From contig CAUYUJ010010491.1 of the NCBI GenBank assembly GCA_963575745.1, positions 346,494-410,493 on the forward strand: DNA of 64,000 bases, written 5' to 3'. A model generated the notes under the pieces. The model saw only the letters and a list, made by a program, of their open reading frames with translations, did not search any database and was not told where the DNA came from. This document shows positions 53,796-64,000 of this stretch, piece after piece. The position numbers and the translations under genes were made by a program. The stretch's first letter is position 1; each line of letters begins with the position of its first letter. This DNA comes from Prorocentrum cordatum (taxonomy: Eukaryota > Sar > Dinophyceae > Prorocentrales > Prorocentraceae).

Positions 53796-54980
53796 TTCAG
53801 ATTTACATGTGTACATTGATGTGTGTGTGTGTCTCACATGGTTGCTTGGTATTCTCTCTCAGGAAGAACAACAAAAAGATATTATACATTAGCCCGCAAG
53901 GCCGGTCAGTGTTCGGCTCGCCGAGGGGTAGAGCGAGAAGGGGCAGGCCTTCTCAAAGGCGGCGGGGCTTCGCAGAGGCCCTCCGGCCTTCTGGGAAGCC
54001 GCTAAAGCCATCGTGCGGCTTCGGAGGCTGGGAAACCTTCTCGGAAGGCTGGAGGCACTCTGGGCCTTCTGAGAAGGCCCACCCCTCTGCCTTCCCCCCT
54101 GGGCGTACCGCCGAGAGTGAGGGGGCCCAGGGACACACGAATGAATACACACAAATACCAATACTTCCTATATTTTCCATATTTTCTGGATTTTCGTCTA
54201 CCCCCCCCCACTTCCCATATTTTCCCATATTCTCCTGGGAGTGGTGCCGTGGTGACGTTAGTCGGCCTGCTCAGCATGCCGTCGAAGCATGGCGTGGCCA
54301 CAACAGCGTGGGTCAAGAGCACGAACCCATGCGCCGAAGGTCCATGGGACGCACAGAGACATACTAATACTATATGTCCGCCTTGGAGGCGCGCGTCCGA
54401 CCCGAACATATAGTATGCCCATCTTGTAGTATATCGTTTCCCGAGCGGTGTGGCCAAAAAGCGCACGCCACGACGCGTACACTGTAAGATTTCTCGGTGC
54501 GCGAGTCGCCCCTGGGCCTGGGGGCGACGCACACAAAGTATAAGTATGTTGGGGTGACGCCGAGTCCAGGGTGCCGTGCTCAAAACCAAGAGCATTCCAA
54601 GCTCCAAAGTGCAGAGCCCAAATACGAACACGGGAGGGGTACCCCTCCAAGCCTAGAGAGGAGAAGGTTCAGAAGGCCGCCTCGGTCCTTCTAACCAGTC
54701 TTCTACGCCACATCCGAAGCACCGGCGCCTTCTGAGAAGGCATGCCCCCTCTCACTTCCCCCTTCGGCGCGCCGTCGACTCGTGCGGGGGGGGGGAAGGC
54801 CGGGTGTCGTTGGTCGGCCTGCTCAGGGAACCAGTCGAAACATGGCCACAAGAGCGTGCATCGTCGAAGGTCAAAGGCGTCAAGCTCAAAGCGAAGAGCA
54901 TTCCAAGGTGAAGAGCCCAAACACGAAGAGCAGAGGGGTACCCCTCCAGGCCTGGCGAGGCGAAGGCGGGGCGCCACTGG
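53796..54980 (+). repeat. diverged direct repeats around 54.06-54.98 kb
   Basis: CCTTCTGAGAAGGCxxxCCC occurs near 54,067 and 54,728. GGTCGGCCTGCTCAG occurs near 54,261 and 54,812. AAGAGCATTCCAAG...AGAGCCCAAxxACGAA...GGGGTACCCCTCCA occurs near 54,583 and 54,894. The order differs between copies, so these are rearranged dispersed repeats. (GT)n at 53,820-53,832. No gene seen. Confidence 0.65.
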
Positions 54981-55014
54981 TCGGAGACTCAGGGTACGGC
55001 AGGCAGGCCTGGGC

Positions 55015-55340
55015 TGGATCGAATCGCGAAAAATCAGATCCGGATCGGGGACCGAACAGACCGCGCCCGAACCGTCGCGGAGTCGGACTGATCGGATCGC
55101 TCTGGATCGCGGATCGGGGCTCGGGCCCTGCAGGATGGAGAGGCAACAGGCTCATGCCGCAGAGGGTCGGATCGAGATGGGAATCGAAGTTTGGGGATCG
55201 TATCGGCTCGAAGCGGATCGCGAGCAGCCCTGGATAGCCGAACTGTTCGGGGTACGGCAGGTTCGTGGCGCGGCGACTTTTGCGCTGGTTTGTGACACCG
55301 CAGGGACCCGTCGACCTCGAACGATCGCGACATCCGAGAG
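55015..55340 (+). repeat. GATC-rich dispersed repeat, copy 2
   Basis: Dense GATC sites (GGATCGAATCGCG, GATCGGATCGC, GATCGCGGATCGGGG) sharing GAATCGAA, GAGTCGGAC and GGATCGAG blocks with 49,690-49,850. It is longer, with further GATCG near 55,320. Function unknown. Confidence 0.7.
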
Positions 55341-55985
55341 CGCAGGTCGTTCGATATCGGCCGACTCCGAGCCACTAGCGGCATCAAACCTTCGTCAATG
55401 CGCGCCGGGGTCGCCGCCGCGTCGACACGGACAGCGGCAGACGGGGAGCTCTTGCAAGCTGACGTGGGGGCCGAAGCGAACGCTCCGACCATAGGTTGAG
55501 AAGGCCTTACGGCCTGTGCCGCCGATCCTGGGAGACGACCCCCGTGATGAGGAGACAGCCGGAGGTGTTCGGGAAGGTCGGGATCAGACGCTCCCCAGAG
55601 CCCAGGAGCTTCCTGGAGGCAGCCTTGAAGGCTTCTTGGAGGCTCTCGATCGCCTTCGGGGGGCTTCTTGGGGCGTCCTGAGAATCTCTTGGGCGCCTCT
55701 CGGGGCATCTGGGGGGGCTTCTTTTGGGGCTTCTTGGAGCATCCTGGAGGCCTCTTGGGTCGGAGAGCTCGGAAGGTAGATCATGCTCCCTTGCTTGGGC
55801 CTCTGTTGGGGCCTTCCCTTTCGGGGCTCTCCTGTGTGGCCAGGTGGCAGTGACCGACAGCCACGACAATACACGCGTCCAGTTGACCTACCTCGCGAGC
55901 AAGATATTACGCCTCGCCCCATACTCGGAGATATCGGCGGTTATACCTTGACAGCCTAGTTTCCTCCGTGGCAGGCCGCTCGAAG
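55341..55985. other. short CTTCTTGG-type repeats; no gene
   Basis: GGCTTCTTGGAGGC, GGGGCTTCTTGGGGCGTCC and GGGGCTTCTTTTGGGGC recur irregularly at 55,625-55,800. Nothing coding recognised. Confidence 0.45.
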
Positions 55986-56454
55986 TCAGTCGGTGTTCGG
56001 TTCATCGTCTTGGTTTACAATGTACGATAAACCTCCCTGCCGTGCACGCTTCACAGCGCCGCCATCATTGTGTCTGCTGTATGTGTCGCGAGAAACGCTT
56101 CGCGTGGGTCCACGTGAGTGTTCAGTTGGTCGAATCGCTGCTTTATGTAATTGCTTGATGTAATTGACGTCACCCGCTAAGTATACTTTGCGTGGCTGTG
56201 TCAATGATGTGGCCTTGGCCATATTCTGCTTCGATGCGGCACATGTCGTAGAACTCCCGACAAGTGACTGTCACGCGTGCTTCGGCTGATCTCTGCATTA
56301 AAGCTGCCAAAACGTTGACATCTCTCTGCTTCCATGCAAACTCATCAGACGCATGCTGTACAAAACGATGACAACGGCAATATGAATTAGACTCTACCAG
56401 ATGTTCGTCATGAGACCTGCAACCCTGAGGTGACAAATGAATACTGAGCCACAC
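55986..56454 (-). other. possible small unrecognised coding fragment
   Basis: Frame 56170-56454 contains FAWKQRDVNVLAALMQRSAE, then ARVTVTCREFYDMCRIEAEY. This has protein-like composition and is less GC-rich than its surroundings. A second frame, 55986-56222, overlaps. No family recognised; it may be chance. Confidence 0.25.
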
Positions 56455-58920
<2,466 letters not shown>

Positions 58921-58941
58921 TACCATGAACAGTGACGAGCA

Positions 58942-58980
58942 CGATTAGCTTGGCGAAGTACCCACCCCTGCGCAAGCGGG
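58942..58980 (+). other. 'head' motif before the 102-bp minisatellite
   Basis: GATTAGCTTGGCGAAGTACC matches the first part of the heads at 32.53 and 51.95 kb (TTAGCCxGGCGAAGGACCC). Here it precedes the other minisatellite family. Confidence 0.5.
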
Positions 58981-59089
58981 GCATGAACAGCTTGGGAGAC
59001 GTTATACGGAGGTGATGACGTGGCATGGGCGCAAATACTTCTGCGAGCGGCATTCGCGAAGCTCGCAGCACCCCAAGGATTGCGAGTTC

Positions 59090-59420
59090 CAATTCAGATT
59101 TTCGTGGTGCCTCACTCCGCTGGACCCGCCACAAGCCTTCGGAAGTAGCGACGGTTTCGCAGATCGCAGCCCCCGAACGACGGCGAGGCCCCGCTCAGAT
59201 CTGCGTGATGCCTCACTCCGCTGGACCCACCAGCAGACCGCGAAAGTGGCGACGGTTTCCCAGATCGCAGCCCCCCAGGGACGGCGAGCTACCGCTAAGA
59301 CTTGCGCGGCGAATCACCCCGCTGGACCCACCAGCAGCCCTCGAGAGCGGCGACAGTTTCGCAGATCGCATCTCCCAAGGGATGGCGAGCTACCTTTCAG
59401 ATCGGCCGCAATGTCCTCGC
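59090..59420 (+). repeat. 102-bp-family minisatellite, about three units
   Basis: Units with CTCCGCTGGACCC, GCGACGGTTTCGCAGATCGC and GACGGCGAG recur about every 85-100 bp. Same family and orientation as 1-640, 58 kb away. Confidence 0.8.
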
Positions 59421-59429
59421 CAACGAATG

Positions 59430-61611
59430 GAGCCCATGAATGCCCATTCTGGCGGGCAACCTGGGTTATGGCCTGGCACTTCCCTTGGAATGACAGATTG
59501 CCCGTCCACGCCTTCAACCGAGGATCAGTCATCTCAACATGCAGCTGAAGAATCTCGGACACGCGAACCTCCCACTCGCGCGTGGACGGTTTGACGTCCT
59601 CGGCGAACACACCCCTGTGCGAATGGTAATCAAGGACGTTCCAGGCACCACGCCCCAGGTAGGGCGGGCCCTTTCCTTCGTCATCGACCTCCATTGGCCC
59701 CGGGCCAGGGCGCCCACCTCCGCCACCGCCCCCAGGGGGGGCCACCAGAAGGCGGAGAGTTCCCTGTGGGCGAGCCACCTGAACCTGACGGGACCCCTCC
59801 ACCACCGGCTGGGCCGGGGGGAGAGCCACCGCCCGCCCCGCCCTCGGCTTGGCCGGGCGGGGCAGCTGGGCTTGAGGCCGACCCAGCGGATGGTCCGCCG
59901 GCCGCCTGCCGCCCAGCTCCTCGATTATCTGAAAGGCTTCTGTGGCATACAGCCGACCGATGGGAACGACATCGCAATGTTCGCTTGATTGCTGACCGAG
60001 CCGACTGAGTCGGCCGGCAGCTCCGCTCTCAAGCTTAGCCTTTTCGGCGCCTTGACCGGACCCTCCTCTTTTTCTTTGGAAGGCCCCTCTGGGAGCGCCC
60101 CAGGTTCTGGCTGCTCAAGATCTACGGGCACAATTGGCTTTGCGCCAGCAACGACTGGGTCGTGCTGCTCAGCCTCGGTCTCAGTGACTGGCAGAGCGCG
60201 TGGCTTCTCATTCGAACCAACACTCCCTCCAAGACCAGCGCTCGCGAGCCATGCTTGGAAATCGCAGGGACGCGAGCACCAAGGAATCGCAGTTCGCCAG
60301 GCCACAGCCTGCTCGGGAGTAGATTGAAAATAACTGGCTCTGGCTGACTCGGCGAGGGCCTCCTCGACCACATGCACTGGCATGTAGAAACGGCCCTCGA
60401 CAACAGGCAGGGCAAACATAGTACCCCACCCGGCCCCAGCGGCTTGGCCGCGGGGCGGAGTGCGCATGGAGGGGCCCCAAATGTTCAACCAAACAGTAGG
60501 GAAGCCCTCTGTCTTAGTGTCCACCACTGGAACACTAACGAAGTCACCGACTCTCGTCAGACGCCGCTTGGCTGGGCCAACGGTGGGGCCTATGACCTCT
60601 CCTTTCTGGAGAGTGCGGACATAATGGCCGGCCTGCCCTGGCGCTCTCGCGTATAATTTGCAAGCCATTTTCGTGGCTTCATCAGGGTATGACTGAAAAT
60701 AAGTACCCTCAGGAATCTGCTCAACCTTAGGGGGAACGCAATCGAAACGGCACGTGGCTCTTCTATCGAATGTCGTCCAATGGGTGACCACGGGTCCTGC
60801 GAGACATTAGAAAACACACGCTCAAAGATTGTCTGTGAGTTGGCGGCTAAGTCTTCCTTTAACGCGGTAACGACTTGGTCGCCCCACGAATACAAGATAT
60901 CGTGCCGCCACACTGTGCAGCGCCAGCTCCACCCCCTTGCGCAGGGGCGAAGCGGCCGTTGCATCGCTAGGTCTGGACAACGCAGTCTTGGCGGGCCAAC
61001 AGAGAAAGACAGTTTGCTCCTCATGGGCATTGTGCTTCCCACGAGAGGAGGCGGCTGTCCTCTTGGCAGGCTTATCTTCGTCAGCAACAGCAGGAGCAGC
61101 TCTCTTGCGAGCTGCTATCTCCGCTGCGCGAATTTCAACGCCGCCCTCCATTTCGATGTCCACATCCATCATAACATCGCTCGGGCTACAAGGATCAGAC
61201 ATTCTCCCAGCCGGCTGGGCCGACGGCATAGCGCCCCCACTCGGCTGGGCCGATGGGGGCGCCTTTTTGTCCACCTTGAGAGGGGTGCCCCTTTGGCCCG
61301 GCTAGGGCTTCGTCGCCATCGGACAAGTCCGGGGCGGGATCATACATGAGATCATCCGAGCAAACCGAAGTCACGCCTTCCCCCGACGGCTGGGCCGCTG
61401 GAATATCTGGCGGTTGACACATGGGTTCAGCCAATGAACAATCGGGCGCGCGGGGACCGCGGCAGGCAGGGCCCGAACAGCTGCAGCGAGGCGGCGGCGC
61501 GGTCCGAGGGGAGGCCGGCCGGTGGGTGGCCCGCGCAAGCTCTGGAGACAAAACGGCAGCGGCACACATGGAATCAAAAGAGGAGACAGAATGATGACGA
61601 GATGACAACAT
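59430..61611 (-). pseudogene. unrecognised gag-like protein of a decayed retroelement
   Basis: Read on the minus strand with frame changes. First a Pro/Ser-rich start with repeats AQPSGEG, AQPSGG, AQPAGR (61.4-61.2 kb) and DVMMDVDIEMEGGVEIRAAE, then KPAKRTAAS. Next RHDILYSWGDQVVTALKEDL and SQTIFERVFSNV in another frame. Then 59925-60791 with QIPEGTYFQSYPDEATKMAC, GDFVSVPVVDTK and TVWLNIWGPSMRTP. Last, PMEVDDEGKGPPYLGRGAWN, HVEMTDPRLKAWTGNLSFQG. I recognise no named domain. It follows a methyltransferase-like fossil on the same strand, so the two are probably one element. Confidence 0.45.
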
Positions 61612-61680
61612 GCGCTCAGCAGCACGAGCAACAACGATGTAAACTTGCTGTGCAAAGGCATCGGTATAATCTTCTGCTGA

Positions 61681-62310
61681 CTAACAATCCTTGCCTCTGG
61701 CCTCAACATGCTCATGCGTGCCGTCACATCTGCGCTCGAGTCCCTCAATTACGTCTTGAGATGTGGATGCAATCGTCCAAAGCTGTTTCATGAAATTACC
61801 CTTTCTGTCCCTCAAACCATACGCACACCCATGCAACGCCGTTTTGACAAAACCTAACTCTCTCATGATCTCTTTCACCTGGGGGGCCTCCAATAATTAC
61901 ACTGAGTGACCCACTCAAGACAAACTGTACCCCCCGCTTTGCGCACAGCACGGGCAATCTCACGGAAGTTCCAAAACAGATATCTGAAGTCGGTCCTTAT
62001 ACCTCGAAGCCTGCGCATCGCTCCATGATTTCCAATGCGAAAATAGTGGGCTTCATTGACGTATTACCAGGGGGAACCACCCGTACAGGGCATTGAGCCC
62101 CATAGAGCTATGCGTTGTCCTTTGAACGTCTTAATATCATTTAGAGCCAATATTTTTCCCTTATCGGTTCTCACATCCTCCTTCTCCGTATACCGTATCA
62201 CCTTACAAGAATTATCAACGAAACCCCTGGGGATACCAATCCTGCTCTCAGGGCCACAACAATATTCTAATCAGAGTCGATCCCCGGTCCACTGGGTGGC
62301 CCGGGCGCAA
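61681..62310 (-). pseudogene. methyltransferase-like domain, PCTGGSPW type
   Basis: By translating the minus strand I read CGPESRIGIPRGFVDNSCKV, IRYTEKEDVRTDKGKI, LWGSMPCTGGSPW, then a TAA where the copia-like domain has a polar residue, YVNEAHYFRI, AVRKAGGTVCLEWVTQCNYW, and ALHGCAYGLRDRKGNFMKQL with RRCDGTHEHVEARG. The layout (glycine-rich start, PC box, GGxVxxEW strand, GCAxxL box) parallels the copia domain at 43.2-43.9 kb. I interpret it as a SAM-methyltransferase-like fold; catalytic activity is unproven, and the stop suggests a fossil. Confidence 0.5.
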
Positions 62311-62419
62311 TCGCCCCGGATCCAGAAGTCTGTCCAGCCGTTCCATCTACTTGGATGATAGTCGCCATCGCCGGAATCGCCATTCGAATTCTGCTCAAAG
62401 GGGCGATGATATTTCACAT

Positions 62420-62745
62420 CTTTACATCAACGCCTCTATAACTAGCCAGCTTTGCACTGAGAGCTCGGGGGGGCCTTCAAAGGGGGGGCAGGCGGAGCTG
62501 GAGCGACAACCATACACAAAATCAAGAACGACGAGCACACACAACCACGGCACAAAACATCCGACGCAGCAGCAGGTGCGTCCAGGAGAGTGCCGCGAGC
62601 GCGCCTAGAGGGGGAGGTCCCCCCGCGAGGTGTTCGAAGGCGTGGCCGAGCCATCTTGGGCCCAGACCTCGAGCGGCGCCTGACCTGGCCTCCAGGCCAA
62701 ACAGGGCCCGCAAGAAACTCGGAAACGCATCAGTCCCAAGGGTGA
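62420..62745 (+). repeat. ~320-bp direct repeat, copy 1
   Basis: From TTTACATCAACGCCTCTA to CGGAAACGCATCAGTCCC. Copy 2 lies 445 bp downstream. Copy 1 has about 26 bp (TGTTCGAAGGCGTGGCCGAG and flanks) absent from copy 2. Confidence 0.9.
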
Positions 62746-62865
62746 TAGCCCCAGGGCGGGAGTGGCGGGGCCGAAACTGCAGCCATATACGACAGGAAGG
62801 GGGTGACGATTTCGGCGGCTAGAAACATTGGCGATGCTACTGTAAAAGTGTGTTTGGAAAACGCG

Positions 62866-63165
62866 TATTTACATTAACGCCTCTACAATTAGCCAGCTTT
62901 GCACTGAGAGCTCGGGGGGGGCTTCAAAGGGGGGGCAGGCGGAGCTGGAGCGACAACCCTACAGAAAATCGAGAACGAAGAGCACACACAACCACGGCAC
63001 AGAACATCCGACGCGGCAGCAGGTGCGTCCAGGAGAGTGCCGCGAGCGCGCCCAGAGGGGGAGGTCCCCCCGCGAGGACCTTGGGCCCAGACCTCGAGCG
63101 GCGCCTGACCTGGCCTCCAGGCCAAACAGGACCCGCAAGAAACTCGGAAACGCATCAGTCCCAGC
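62866..63165 (+). repeat. ~300-bp direct repeat, copy 2
   Basis: From TTTACATTAACGCCTCTA to CGGAAACGCATCAGTCCC, about 96-97% like copy 1 apart from the missing 26 bp. The spacing of about 120 bp between the copies is too short for an LTR element. They may be solo repeats or a tandem duplication. Confidence 0.9.
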
Positions 63166-63497
63166 CCCAACAAGTCGAGACTGGCATACTTGCCTAAACA
63201 CCAGCCTTGCAACAAGATGAGGGAGGGAGGGATTGGGTTATTCATCTATGTTGTGCTCCAGTCTTCACTTTGAGGAAAACGGGTGAAGACGGGGGACACG
63301 CCAACCTGCCTCCAGGCACGTACCGACAATATCAAAAGATAGGGCTGATAGTAAAATCAACAAATCAACACACACACACACACACACACACGAGAGAGAG
63401 AGAGAGCGAGAGAGAGAGCGCTGGACACTGGCCCGCCAAAAGGGCAGGGCGTTGCAACACACGCAGATCAATAAAGCAAAACGGTCAGGCCCAGCAA
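63166..63497 (+). repeat. CA and GA microsatellite; otherwise nothing seen
   Basis: (AC)n at about 63,368-63,391, then (GA)n at 63,392-63,420. Flanking sequence is unique; no gene recognised. Confidence 0.8.
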
Positions 63498-64000
63498 TCA
63501 TGATTCTCGCGCGGCGCTCGATTTGCGCCTGTGTCGAGTGCGAGAGGCAGTGGTAGGGCGACCTGTCGTCAGCACCCGTCCTCCCTCGAAACTCGGGAGC
63601 TCGACCTCCTGGCCGCGCGCCCGCTCCAGCTCCTCCAGCAAATGCCTTGCTAGCGGGGTCTGGGCGGCGGGCGACTCCTTGATCCACGAAATCAGCGCCT
63701 CAGCAGGCGCCGCCGAGAAGCCAACGCCTGCACGCACCTGCTCATCAGTCATCTTGCCCAGCTGGCTGATCAGCATGTGGGTCTTCGTGTAGCGCGCTAG
63801 CGCTGCTGTCGTCTGCCACCTGCCCTTGCGGCGGGCGGCCTCCAAGCAGCCGCCTCCTGCCACGAAGCTGGCGGCCCCCGAGCGCCGCATGGCACGCGGG
63901 GGGCCCATGCCAGCAAGCCCCTCGTCGCCCAGCGCCCCGCGCCACTCCCGCCTGAACTTGTCCTGCGAGACGGGGAAGACGAGGTCCCTACGGGCGCTGC
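63498..64000 (-). pseudogene. tyrosine recombinase C-terminal part, cut by the window edge
   Basis: The minus strand is open from the window edge: DLVFPVSQDKFRREWRGALG, then AMRRSGAASF, EAARRKGRWQTTAALARY with the Tyr codon at 63789-63791, TKTHMLISQLG, and a ~90-residue tail to a stop at 63498. The box usually reading RHxG reads RRSG (Arg CGC at 63882-63884). Apart from that His the frame is intact, so this could be a live gene of a variant family or an early fossil. Its N-terminal part lies outside the window. Confidence 0.65.

Noticed and set aside
60655-60680. Another spliced-leader relict (AGCCATTTT)
   Set aside because: Match stops after nine bases (CGTGGC follows instead of GGCTCAAG), and it lies inside a coding frame.
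62420-63165. LTR pair of a small retrotransposon
   Set aside because: Only about 120 bp lies between the copies, without coding, primer site or clear TG...CA ends.

Overview
The window looks like nuclear DNA of a dinoflagellate. It is GC-rich and dominated by mini- and microsatellites. It carries LINE, Ty1/copia-like and DIRS-like elements of the types common in dinoflagellate genomes. Two tandem degenerate copies of the dinoflagellate spliced leader sit at the 5' end of a LINE. I found no rRNA, tRNA or CRISPR, and no intact host gene. Nearly everything recognisable as protein comes from mobile elements, most of it broken by frameshifts or stops. Every recognisable coding region reads on the minus strand. 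The species cannot be fixed from the sequence alone.

Layout. 1-1640: a 102-bp minisatellite, purine tracts and small hairpin modules. 2.88-12.13 kb: a decayed minus-strand unit with, in order of reading, unrecognised ORFs, a RING-like protein, more unrecognised coding, a C5-cytosine-methyltransferase-like domain and a tyrosine recombinase. 12.2-16.45 kb: degenerate tandem repeats, GGA and CAT microsatellites. 16,456-23,391: a structurally complete DIRS/PAT-like YR retroelement with split direct repeats, inserted in a CAT microsatellite that resumes at 23.39-24.84 kb. 26-27.3 kb: two minisatellites. About 28.0-32.31 kb: a LINE with a spliced-leader relict. 32.07-34.78 kb: a recent 1,357-bp tandem duplication. 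32.6-35.3 kb, 35.6-35.95 plus 47.07-47.75 kb, and 52.0-52.77 kb: arrays of one dispersed minisatellite family. 35,956-47,067: an 11.1-kb copia-like LTR element with 189-bp LTRs and a CCTAC target duplication, which split one of those arrays. 47.88-48.08 kb: an isolated PDZ-like coding fragment. 48.5-58.9 kb: microsatellites (one with a 100-N assembly gap) and assorted repeats. 58.9-64.0 kb: the 102-bp minisatellite again, a decayed gag-like/methyltransferase-like retroelement, a 320-bp direct repeat pair, and the C-terminal part of another tyrosine recombinase running off the edge.

How the parts relate. The four largest mobile units use different integration chemistry: DIRS YR, copia DDE, a YR unit without a visible RT, and a gag-like unit. 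Yet each carries its own methyltransferase-like domain. Short conserved islands (hairpin 'tail' plus 'head' motif) sit at the edges of the minisatellite arrays and always point the same way, which suggests a dispersed non-autonomous element or a functional island. Frame changes described here were read by eye; introns or assembly errors could explain some of them.
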